Part shown: positions 1 to 7,621 of the stretch, piece after piece | Layout of the letters: every line of letters starts with the position of its first letter | How positions within the stretch are numbered: the stretch's first letter is position 1 | Source of the DNA: Deltaproteobacteria bacterium UBA6106 | Lineage (GTDB): Bacteria; Desulfobacterota; Syntrophorhabdia; Syntrophorhabdales; Syntrophorhabdaceae | Direction: 5' to 3' | DNA length: 64,000 bases | NCBI GenBank assembly: GCA_002428485.1 | Contig: DIWM01000036.1 | Span: forward strand, 1-64,000 | Translations under genes and position numbers: made by a program | Notes under the pieces: generated by a model | Databases searched by the model: none | What the model was told of the DNA's origin: nothing | What the model saw: only the letters and a program-made list of their open reading frames with translations

Positions 1-33
1 GCGTGTTTGCGGGGGATGTCCCGACGCCGGGCG
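1..33. repeat. Family K repeat, copy 1
   Basis: The first bases read GCGTGTTTGCGGGGG and continue ATGTCCCGACGC. Nearly the same string occurs near 23991-24016 and 61468-61493. GCGT/ACGC and GGG/CCC make it partly self-complementary, so it could form a short hairpin. The window starts inside or at the edge of this copy, so its true left end is unknown. Confidence 0.7.
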
Positions 34-58
34 TAAGGTCCATGCCCTGAATGCTGAT

Positions 59-118
59 GCAGGGGTTTGGAACCTCAGCGCTTGACTGCCATGTTCCGAA
101 ACCCCTGCGTTTTCTTCT
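59..118 (+). terminator. Strong hairpin with T-rich tail
   Basis: Arms at 59-73 and 93-108 pair as GCAGGGGTTT-GGAAC with GTTCC-GAAACCCCTGC (one bulged base), around a loop of about 19 nt. The tail GTTTTCTTCT follows on the plus strand. This is a good intrinsic terminator for a plus-strand gene lying before the window. It faces the 3' end of focA and could act on both strands, although the minus-strand side lacks a T-run. Confidence 0.55.
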
Positions 119-203
119 ATAAGAAGAGCTAATACCCGTACAGCGACAGCGCCATCACGTCAATGAAGCGGAATACGCTGTCCGCGCGCGGGCCCTTGCT
201 TTG

Positions 204-1022
204 CTATGTCGGTGATATGCTCGAAAGCTCCTTCTTGAAAGACCAGTAATATACTGCCCCTATAAAAATAAATCCCCCGACGATGTTGCCGATGGTAACC
301 GGAATAAGGTTCCAGCCGATAAACTGCCCCCAGGTCACATTCGCGCCCGCCATGATGCCGGCGGGGATAAAATACATGTTGGCAACGCTGTGCTCAAAGC
401 CAGAAGAAACGAATGCCATGATCGGGAACCAGATGCCGAAAAACTTACCGACCATGCTCTTCGATGCGATGGCCAGGAGTATTGCAACGTTGACCAGAAG
501 GTTGCAGGCAATGCCCTTCATAAATGCCGACCAGAGCCCCATGCCCCCGACAGCCATGTACGGCAAGGTCTTCGCCTCTGCGATGGCGATCGCGTTTTGA
601 CCGAATACCGTTATCTCCGGTCCGCCGCCTTTGCTGAAGGGCCCTACGGACATAAGGTAGGCCCAGAAAAGCGAGCCGATAAAGTTCCCGATATAGACCC
701 AGAACCAGGCGTTCAAAACTTTGCCCCATGTTGTCTTCTTCTGGAATACCGCCATTGGGATCAGCATCGTGTCGCCGGTGAAAAGAGACATGCCGGTGAG
801 AACGATCGCGATCAAGCCGACAGGGAAGACGGACCCCGAAATCAGCGACTTGATGCCCGGCACTGTAGTCCCCGTCGAGCAGACCGTGGCAAGCGCTCCT
901 CCTACCGCGATGAAAAGCCCTGCCATGAATGCCCTTACAAGGTAGTTGCCCGGCGTCAGGTTCGCCTTGTACTTGCCTGCGTCACCTGCCAGTTGAACAA
1001 TCTCTACGGGTTTGTTTGCCAT
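204..1022 (-). CDS. focA: Formate/nitrite transporter family channel (FocA-like)
   Basis: Predicted inner-membrane pentameric channel for formate, 272 aa, the usual size of the FNT family, with six hydrophobic segments. The conserved FNT segment FEHSVANMYFIPAG is present near residues 208-221 and includes the channel histidine. The ATG at 1022 follows an AAGGAGG ribosome site at the right spacing. It lies 84 bp downstream of fdhA on the same strand, so import or export of formate for that enzyme is the natural reading. A nitrite or hydrosulfide channel is possible from family membership, but the fdhA neighbour favours formate. No clear terminator was seen just downstream. Confidence 0.9.
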   Translation of the reverse strand: MANKPVEIVQLAGDAGKYKANLTPGNYLVRAFMAGLFIAVGGALATVCSTGTTVPGIKSLISGSVFPVGLIAIVLTGMSLFTGDTMLIPMAVFQKKTTWGKVLNAWFWVYIGNFIGSLFWAYLMSVGPFSKGGGPEITVFGQNAIAIAEAKTLPYMAVGGMGLWSAFMKGIACNLLVNVAILLAIASKSMVGKFFGIWFPIMAFVSSGFEHSVANMYFIPAGIMAGANVTWGQFIGWNLIPVTIGNIVGGFIFIGAVYYWSFKKELSSISPT

Positions 1023-1106
1023 TGTTCCTCCTTATAGTAAGATAAGAATATATAAGTTGCCTATGCCGACCGGTAAAACCTTTTTTGGTTCTATTGCATT
1101 AATATT

Positions 1107-3806
1107 TCATTGTGCAATCTTTTCAATCTTGCATGCACAGACCTTGTACTCGGGAATCTTACATGCCGGGTCAAGGGCATCGATGGTCAGCACATTTGCG
1201 GCCGCCTCATAAAAATGGAAAGGCATAAAGACGACGTTTGGCTTCGGCTTATCAGTTACCTGCGCCTTGATCCTTATGCTCCCCCTCCTCGAAGAGACCG
1301 ATATGACCTCACCATCGGTGATGTTATAATTGCTCGCATCATTGGAGTTGATCTGAACAAACCCTTCAGGAACAAGCTCATCGAGTATCCTTGAATTTCT
1401 CGACATGGTCCCTGTGTGGAAATGCTCCAGGATACGGCCCGTTGTCAATATCATCGGGTATTCTGTGTCTGTTCCTTCTGCGGGCGGAGTATAATCGATC
1501 GCGGTAAGCAATCCGAGACCGCGGGAAAACTTGTCTTTGTGGAGGTACTGGGTCCCCGGATGGTCCGTTGAGGGACATGGCCACTGTATAAGTTCTTTTT
1601 CGATCCTTTCATAGGTGATCCCTGCATACGAGGGGGTTGCGGTCCTGATCTCTTCGAAGATGTCCTGAGGTTTTTTGTAATCCCACTTTGCGCCCATCCT
1701 GTTGGCGATTTGGGTAATGATCCACCAATCATCTCTTGCATCACCCCGCGGCGGAAGCACCTGGTGCATCGGTTGAATCCTTCTCTCTGTATTGGTTACC
1801 GTACCTTCCTTTTCGAGGAATGTGCAGGAGGGAAGTACCACATCGGCATACTGGGCTGTCTCTGTAAGGAATATGTCCTGAACAACCAAAAATTCCAATG
1901 ATTTCAGCGCTTCAATAACATGGTTCTGGTTCGGGTCAGACATGACCGGGTTTTCTCCCATTTCGTATACAGCCCTTAGTTGCCCTCCTGTGGCTGCGTT
2001 GAACATCTCAACAAGGGTCAATCCCGGTTTAGCGGATAACCCTGAAACCCCCCACAGTTTTTCAAATTTCGCCTTATTCTCCTCGTTCGCTACGGGCTGA
2101 TATGCCGGGTATGATACGGGGAGTGCGCCCATATCACAGGCACCCTGCACGTTGTTCTGACCCCGAAGCGGGTTAACCCCGCCGCCGGGAACGCCCATAT
2201 TGCCGAGAAGCATCTGGAGGTTTGCCGTTGACTTGACACCATTCATCCCGGACACAAACTGTGTAATACCCATAGCGTAATAGAGCGCCATCGGTTTAAG
2301 TTCGGCCATGAACCGGGCTGCCTTTGGAATATCTTCCGGGTTATTGAGCCCGCAGATCTCTGCCACGTATTCAGGTGTATATTTTTCAAGGGTCTTGGCA
2401 AGTTCTTGAAAACCCTCAGTCCTTGTCTCGACAAAGGTCTTGTCATAAAGACCTTCTTTAATAAGGACATGCATGAAGCCGTTGAGTATCGCTATGTTTG
2501 TGCCTGGTTTGATCTGAAAATAGTAGTCGGCGAATCGGGAAAGCTCGATCTCCCTTGGATCTACAACGATCAGTTTCTTTCCGTTATTAATGACCGCATT
2601 TTTGATCATCGAACCCATGACAGGGTGGTTCTCGGTAGTATTTGACCCTATAACAAGAAAGCCTGCGCTTAAGGGGATCTCACGGATGGAGTTTGTCATT
2701 GCCCCTGAACCGAACGCAGCCGCCAGACCGGCGACAGTTGAACTGTGTCAGAGACGGGCGCAGTGGTCGACGTTATTCGTCCCGATCACCGCGCGCATGA
2801 ATTTCTGCATCAGGTAGTTCTCTTCGTTGGTACACTTTGCCGAGGACAGTGCGGCGATCGAATCAGGACCATTTTTTGCCTTTATCTCGGCAAACTTACC
2901 GGCAACCAGATCGAGCGCCTCATCCCAGGTTGCCTCCTCGAAAGTACCGTTTCGCTTAATGAGAGGTTTTGACAACCTCTTCGGGCTCTGCACAAAATCA
3001 AACCCGAACCTCCCCTTCACGCAGAGATGCCCGTTGTTAGGCCCTTCGTAGTTGCCCAGTGCCTTAACCAGTATGCCTTCCCTGTTCTTATAGAAATCGA
3101 TCTTACAGCCTACGCCGCAATAGATACAAATGCTCGACTCCTTTGTCAATTCCCAGTTAGCACCCCTGCCGAGCACTGTCTGGTATGTAAGGGCGCCCGT
3201 GGGACACACCTGCACACACTGGCCACACATAACACAATTTGACTCACCGATCTTTTGATCATCATCGGCAATAAGCCGGGTTTCAAAACCCCGTTCTGAA
3301 AAACCCCATACATTTGACACCTGTATCTCTCTGCAGGCCTTAACACAACGTTGACAAAGTATACATCTGTACTCGTTCCTTTTAATGCCACGGCTCGATT
3401 CATTATCGATGGTCCGCCCTCTTTTCGGTTCTTCTTTTCTCGGCTCTTGCACCCCGTAACGCTTCACAAGGCTCTGGAGCTCGCAGTCACCGTCTGCATC
3501 ACAATAAAGGCAGTTGTGATCGCCATCGGAGAGAAGCAATTCCAGGATCCATTTCCGCATGCTCACAATATCTTCATCCTCGGTAACCACGGTCATGCCG
3601 TCTATGGCAGGTTCCACGCAGGAAGGCCTGAGCATTCGGTTGTTTACCCTGACGAGACAGATACGGCAGGCACCCGTTTTGCTCACACTCGGGTGGTAAC
3701 AGAGAGAAGGGATATTGATCCCGTTTTCACGCGCCACTTCGATAACGGTTTGTCCCTGTTTTCCTTTTACTTCACGTCCATCAATCAACAAAGTAATCTC
3801 TTCCAT
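1107..3806 (-). CDS. fdhA: Selenocysteine formate dehydrogenase, catalytic subunit with NuoG-like Fe-S domain
   Basis: One gene read through an in-frame UGA at 2748-2750, giving 899 residues with selenocysteine at 353 in the context DHCARL-U-HSSTVAGLA, the classic FdhA active site. N-terminal domains are visible: a [2Fe-2S] site (C36, C47, C50, C63), a His/Cys3 site (H97, C99, C102, C108), two [4Fe-4S] ferredoxin motifs (C148-C158 and C191-C201) and the active-site [4Fe-4S] (C227, C230, C234, C262). The molybdopterin catalytic and C-terminal binding domains follow (TTGRILEHFHTGTMSRNS). It oxidises formate or reduces CO2 using a Mo/W-bis-pterin cofactor. The NuoG-like N-terminus is the type that docks onto NuoE/NuoF-like subunits; none sits in its own operon, but two sets lie in the divergent hydrogenase locus. 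An ATG start at 3806 is clear, preceded by AAGGAGC. Confidence 0.95.
2719..2735 (-). promoter_or_regulatory. Bacterial SECIS hairpin for fdhA
   Basis: On the minus strand, 12 nt after the UGA at 2748-2750, GUCGCC pairs with GGCGGC (six pairs, one G-U) around the loop GGUCU. A GGUCU apical loop about 19 nt after the UGA matches the Escherichia coli fdhF SECIS that recruits SelB. This supports reading the UGA as selenocysteine rather than as a stop. Confidence 0.85.
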
Positions 3807-3990
3807 TTTTTGCTCCTTGGACCGTAAATGATATTTTTTATGACAGTTTCACTGGCAACCCTGTTCGACGGGGATCAACAACCACCCCCCCATACAACTA
3901 TGTGCCATACTATTATGATAGTTTTATAACGGATTGGGACTGATTTCAACAAAAAATAATCAATACATTGCAGGCTGTGACACTTTATCT

Positions 3991-4019
3991 TTGCAAAATA
4001 AGGGTAAATCATCTATAAT
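3991..4019 (+). promoter_or_regulatory. Sigma-70 type promoter for the hydrogenase locus
   Basis: TTGCAA (3991-3996), a 17-bp spacer and a perfect TATAAT (4014-4019) lie in the 402-bp divergent gap between fdhA and the first DRTGG gene. This predicts a leader of roughly 180 nt. I see no known riboswitch or Rex-type operator in the gap. An inverted repeat ACTAT-N4-ATAGT near 3908-3922 could be an operator on the fdhA side, but that is speculative. Confidence 0.6.
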
Positions 4020-4208
4020 CTACATTCGATATTGGTTTTTTACTTCATGATTTTAACACTTTGGGAAACGCTTGCGTATTTTCGATACATGTCTGCCAAC
4101 ATCCGACGATGCCTTCCATCATCCATGGGGTATTCTGCCTGAAAAAATGTCTGTGTTTCCATTCCAGGTTCCGTATCATATAAACTTGAGACCGGCGAGG
4201 ATTCGATT

Positions 4209-4568
4209 ATGACATTACGGGAGATTCAGACATATCTTGGTGCAGAGATTCTCTGCGGTGAAGGTCAGCTTGACAGGGAGGTACGTGAGGCCTTTGCATG
4301 TGACCTTATCAGCGAGATGCTGGCATCTGCCAGTTCCCACATGCTGCTCATCACATCCCTTACCAACGCGCATGTGATCCACACCGCCGAGGTTATCGAT
4401 GCCCTTGGGGTGATCTTTGTAGGCGGCAGAAGGCCTGCCGAGGATGTCATCGAAATCGTGAAAAAAAACAGCAGCATACCGCTCCTTACAACGAAATGCC
4501 AGATGTTTGATTGCTGCGGTCTACTTTTTGCGAGAGGAGTGCAGGCCAACAGGAAGGACCCTCTGTAA
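4209..4568 (+). CDS. DRTGG-domain protein 1
   Basis: 119 aa, resembling small DRTGG-domain proteins that accompany [FeFe]-hydrogenase genes in anaerobes. The function is not established. The related DRTGG domain in larger proteins often sits next to CBS or phosphotransacetylase domains, so a ligand-sensing role is usually assumed. Residues 1-25 (TLREIQTYLGAEILCGEGQL) and the central VIFVGGRRPAEDVIE strand-helix look like the family fold, and the protein resembles the third gene of this cluster. First gene of the locus, 13 bp before an RsbW-like ATPase gene. It contains several cysteines near the C-terminus (CQMFDCCG) that its paralogue lacks. Confidence 0.65.
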   Translation: MTLREIQTYLGAEILCGEGQLDREVREAFACDLISEMLASASSHMLLITSLTNAHVIHTAEVIDALGVIFVGGRRPAEDVIEIVKKNSSIPLLTTKCQMFDCCGLLFARGVQANRKDPL

Positions 4569-4581
4569 CAGGAAAACTCAC

Positions 4582-5043
4582 ATGGTAGATACCTTTCAAT
4601 TTACCCCGAAGATCAACCTCGAATTCACAATCAGAGAAAAAGACTTCTTTTTGGCCGGAGAGTCTGCCTCGCGGGTAAAAAAGACCCTGCAACAACTGGG
4701 CATGGAACAGGAAATCATTAAAAGGATCGCCATCATCATATATGAAGCGGCAATGAATGTTGCGATCCATGCAAGCCATGGCATGCTCAGGGTATTTATC
4801 AGCCCGGAGGCCATTACCATCGAAACCGAGGATGCAGGTGGCGGCATCCCTGATGTTGACCTCGCTATGAGGGAAGGCTATTCAACCGCCACGCACGAGA
4901 TACGCGAGATGGGATTCGGGGCAGGGATGGGGCTGCCGAACATCAAACAGTGCGCCGATGAGCTAAAGATAGATAGCAAGGTAGGGACTGGAACCCTATT
5001 GCAGGCAACAGTGTATTTCACGAACTGGCAGGAAAAACATTAA
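4582..5043 (+). CDS. RsbW/SpoIIAB-like ATP-binding protein (HATPase)
   Basis: 153 aa from the ATG at 4582, chosen because it follows AGGAAAAC and removes an N-terminal extension overlapping the preceding gene. It has the GHKL/HATPase features of anti-sigma kinases: N-box YEAAMNVAIHA, G1 EDAGGGIPD and G2 GFGAGMGLPNIK. There is no phospho-accepting histidine domain, so it fits a serine kinase or switch protein of the RsbW type rather than a sensor kinase. The two DRTGG proteins on either side are the obvious candidate partners. Its role in hydrogenase control is inferred from position only. Confidence 0.75.
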   Translation: MVDTFQFTPKINLEFTIREKDFFLAGESASRVKKTLQQLGMEQEIIKRIAIIIYEAAMNVAIHASHGMLRVFISPEAITIETEDAGGGIPDVDLAMREGYSTATHEIREMGFGAGMGLPNIKQCADELKIDSKVGTGTLLQATVYFTNWQEKH

Positions 5044-5118
5044 GGCTGGTGCGGATGCCTAAATACTTTCAATATGTTACACTCTATTTGAAAAAATTAA
5101 TATTTTACGGGAGGAACC

Positions 5119-5457
5119 ATGAAGGTCGGTGAATTGGCGTCAGCTTTTGGTCTGGAAGTTTTAACAGGCAGCGTTAACCTTGACCGTGAAATACAAGCAG
5201 GCTATACCTCTGACCTTCTGTCCGATGTTATCGCAAATATCGAAGAGAATGCAGTATGGATAACGATCCAGAGGCACATCAACATCCTCGGTGTTGCCAA
5301 GCTGAAAGATATCGCCGCCATCCTTATACCTCGCAACCTCCAGCTTGATCAGGAAGTCATTGATAAGGCGTGTACTGAGTCCATAGCGATCCTGAGGGGC
5401 GGACTCTCTGCATTTGAGCTTTCCGGACTTCTCTACGATGCGTTGAAGAGGGGCTGA
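5119..5457 (+). CDS. DRTGG-domain protein 2
   Basis: 112 aa, a paralogue of the protein at 4209-4568: both open with a short helix and the pattern LGxEVLxG...LDREI, and both contain DLxSD/E followed by hydrophobic strands. Preceded by ACGGGAGG and a 75-bp gap after the HATPase gene. This copy lacks the C-terminal cysteines of copy 1. Probable cytoplasmic sensor or partner protein in the hydrogenase-linked signalling set; no biochemical function can be assigned from the sequence. Confidence 0.65.
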   Translation: MKVGELASAFGLEVLTGSVNLDREIQAGYTSDLLSDVIANIEENAVWITIQRHINILGVAKLKDIAAILIPRNLQLDQEVIDKACTESIAILRGGLSAFELSGLLYDALKRG

Positions 5458-5462
5458 CCGGC

Positions 5463-6227
5463 TTGAAGAGTTTCTCCTGCGATCTGCATATCCATTCAAC
5501 GCTATCACCATGCGGGGACCTCGAGATGTCCCCAAGGAATATCGTGAACAAGGCAAGCGAGGTCGGGCTCGGCATCATAGCAATTACCGACCACAATATG
5601 ACCGAAAACTCCTTATATGCCCATGAACTCGCTAAAAAAACGGGCGTTCTTGTCCTTTTCGGCATGGAGCTGCAGACTGAAGAAGAGGTGCACGTGCTCG
5701 CCATCTTTGATGCCTTTGAAAAGGCGTTCCTGTTTCAAAAGACCGTCTACGACCTTTTGCCGCCCGTGAAAAATGATCCCGACTTTTTTGGAGACCAGGT
5801 TGTCGTTGATGGAAACGATCAGATAGTACGGTTCGAGGACCGTCTGCTCCTCAATTCGGCGCAGATCTCAATAACGGATGCCGTTTCATGGATCAAGTCC
5901 CATGGCGGCCTCGCCATCGCCTGCCATATTGACAGTCCAACCTTCAGCATCATAAGCCAGCTCGGCTATGTGCCCGACGGCATTCCCTTTGATGCCCTTG
6001 AGGTACGCGATATAAAGAATATCCACACGCTCGCACCGCTTATCCTGCAAAGGCACGTCCCTTTTGTAACGTTTTCCGACGCCCATTACCTGCAGGATAT
6101 AGGGCGGAGGGTAACCCGCCTTGACCTTGATGAGCCAAGCTGCAGGGAGATAGAAAGGGCACTGAAGGCCCTGGGAGATAACGACAGCACCCCTCCCTCA
6201 AAGGAGGCAAATCGTTATGATGGATGA
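5463..6227 (+). CDS. PHP-domain metallophosphoesterase-like protein
   Basis: 254 aa with the PHP-domain metal motifs: DLHIHSTLSPCGD at residues 7-19, ITDHN, CHID and FSDAHYL. PHP domains hydrolyse phosphoesters or nucleotides with a multinuclear metal site. The start is a TTG at 5463 just after the stop of DRTGG 2, so translation is probably coupled. It overlaps the next gene by 11 bp. Proteins of this type recur with DRTGG and HATPase genes near hydrogenases. The substrate is unknown; a phosphatase counterpart to the HATPase proteins is a reasonable guess. Confidence 0.75.
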   Translation: MKSFSCDLHIHSTLSPCGDLEMSPRNIVNKASEVGLGIIAITDHNMTENSLYAHELAKKTGVLVLFGMELQTEEEVHVLAIFDAFEKAFLFQKTVYDLLPPVKNDPDFFGDQVVVDGNDQIVRFEDRLLLNSAQISITDAVSWIKSHGGLAIACHIDSPTFSIISQLGYVPDGIPFDALEVRDIKNIHTLAPLILQRHVPFVTFSDAHYLQDIGRRVTRLDLDEPSCREIERALKALGDNDSTPPSKEANRYDG

Positions 6228-6747
6228 GATCGCCTCTCATATCATGGATATCGTGGCCAATTCCCTCACTGCACGTGCAAAGAACATAAGCGTGGTTATA
6301 GAAAAATGTGTTGACGGACCGCTCCTTATCCTTGACATAAAAGATGACGGGATCGGCATGGACAATGAAATGGCAATGAAGGTGCAAGACCCTTTTTTCT
6401 CAACAAAAACAGGGAGAAAGGTCGGTCTCGGCATACCTCTGCTGAAGGGCACAGCAGAGACAACAGGCGGCACCTTTTGCCTGACGAGCGAACCGGGCAG
6501 GGGGACGGAGATTCGCGTCACCTTCAATGCCGATCATCCCGATCTTCCTCCGCTGGGGAATCTGAAGGATACGATCCTGGTGCTGACGGTGGGCAATCCG
6601 GAAGTAAATTTTTTGTTCAGGTACAAGAATAGCGTCAAGGAGTTTCTTCTCGACACGGCAGAGGTTAAAGATCTCCTCGGCGGCGTGCCCATAAACCATC
6701 CGGAAGTGATAAGCTTTTTAAGCAAATATCTTGACGAACATCTATAA
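6217..6747 (+). CDS. Small histidine-kinase-like ATPase without DHp domain
   Basis: 176 aa. Residues 1-110 form a full HATPase_c domain: N-box region MDIVANSLTARA, G1 DDGIGM, F-box DPFFSTKT and G2 VGLGIPLLKGTAETTGG. There is no dimerisation/histidine-phosphotransfer domain and no membrane segment, so it cannot be a standard sensor kinase. The C-terminal 60 residues are a separate small region of unknown role. The ATG at 6217 follows AAAGGAGG. A second ATG three bases later is equally possible. It precedes the ferredoxin-like gene of hydrogenase 1. Confidence 0.75.
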   Translation: MMDEIASHIMDIVANSLTARAKNISVVIEKCVDGPLLILDIKDDGIGMDNEMAMKVQDPFFSTKTGRKVGLGIPLLKGTAETTGGTFCLTSEPGRGTEIRVTFNADHPDLPPLGNLKDTILVLTVGNPEVNFLFRYKNSVKEFLLDTAEVKDLLGGVPINHPEVISFLSKYLDEHL

Positions 6748-6786
6748 ATTCGGATAGATTATCTCAGTTGCAAAGGAGGGTTGTAC

Positions 6787-7146
6787 ATGAACTTAGAAGA
6801 TCTTAAAAAAATACGTGAAAAGGCACAAAAGGATGTGGAGCTAAGGCAAAAACAGGCAAGGATCAGGGTGGTTGTCGGCATGGGGACAAGCGGCATCGCC
6901 TCAGGGGCCAGGGAAGTGCTGAAAACATTCGTTGAAGAGATCGGGAGAAGAAATCTCACCGACGTCGTCGTCACCCAGACCGGTGAGAAGGGACTTGCCT
7001 CCCGGGAACCGATGGTTGAAATCTTTGAGGAAGGCAAACCTGTTGTTATCTACGGCAGTATGGACTCTGAAAAATCGAAGAGGGTCGTCGTAGAACATAT
7101 TGTGAACGGCAACCCCGTCACGGAATACGCTATCGAGGTAATGTAA
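6787..7146 (+). CDS. Cysteine-less thioredoxin-fold [2Fe-2S] ferredoxin homologue
   Basis: 119 aa from the ATG at 6787, seven bases after AAAGGAGGG; the TTG at 6781 is too close to that site. It is recognisably the small thioredoxin-like ferredoxin found in HydABC operons (VVVGMGTxGIASGAREVL, VVVTQTGxxGLAxxEPMVEI), but every cluster-ligand position is non-cysteine: Ser replaces Cys in GMGT-S-G, and TGEKGLAS stands where the family has TGC-x-GLC. The chain contains no cysteine at all. It therefore cannot bind the usual cluster and is probably structural or regulatory. The next gene, hydC1, follows after 16 bp. Confidence 0.8.
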   Translation: MNLEDLKKIREKAQKDVELRQKQARIRVVVGMGTSGIASGAREVLKTFVEEIGRRNLTDVVVTQTGEKGLASREPMVEIFEEGKPVVIYGSMDSEKSKRVVVEHIVNGNPVTEYAIEVM

Positions 7147-7162
7147 AGGAGGTTAGGCGACC

Positions 7163-7621
7163 TTGTACAGAGAACAGCTCCTAAAAAAATTTAATCCGGC
7201 GTTGGACAATATCCTTTATATACTCCATGAGCTCCAAGACAACAACCCTGAACATTATCTTGCAAAAGAAGATATCAGGGTCTGCGCGGACTACCTGGAA
7301 GTTCCTTACAGCTATGTGCACAGCGTTGCAAGCTTCTATACCATGTTCAGCCTCAAGCCGAGGGGTCGCTATATCATACGGCTTTGCGATTCCCCGCCAT
7401 GCCACCTTATGGGATCCCAGTCGCTCCTCGATTACCTGAAAAAGGCGTTGAAGGTCAATGTCGGAGAGACGACCCAGGACAAGATGTTTACCCTTGAGCT
7501 TACAAGCTGTCTCGGCGTCTGCGGAGTAGCTCCTGCGATGATGATCAATGAAGAGATGTTCGGCAATCTTACACCGGCAGCAGTCGACTCAATCCTGGAC
7601 AAAAGGAGAAAAGAGCTATGA
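7163..7621 (+). CDS. hydC: NAD-linked [FeFe]-hydrogenase 1, NuoE-like subunit
   Basis: 152 aa, NuoE/HydC family. The four [2Fe-2S] ligands are present (C75, C80, C116, C120 in CDSPPC and CLGVC). It starts at a TTG at 7163 ten bases after AAAGGAGG. It carries electrons between the NuoF-like HydB1 and the hydrogenase subunit. It overlaps hydB1 by ATGA, so the two are translationally coupled. Unlike its two cysteine-less neighbours, this thioredoxin-fold protein keeps its cluster. Confidence 0.9.
   Translation: MYREQLLKKFNPALDNILYILHELQDNNPEHYLAKEDIRVCADYLEVPYSYVHSVASFYTMFSLKPRGRYIIRLCDSPPCHLMGSQSLLDYLKKALKVNVGETTQDKMFTLELTSCLGVCGVAPAMMINEEMFGNLTPAAVDSILDKRRKEL

Noticed and set aside
1107..2699. 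A separate formate dehydrogenase C-terminal gene starting at MTNSIREI
   Set aside because: It is the downstream half of fdhA. The in-frame UGA is at the selenocysteine position with a SECIS, so the two ORFs are one gene.
3900..4208. A Rex/redox operator or a molybdenum-cofactor riboswitch upstream of fdhA or the hydrogenase locus
   Set aside because: I looked for a TTGTGAA-type palindrome and a recognisable aptamer core and saw neither; only a short ACTAT-N4-ATAGT repeat is present.
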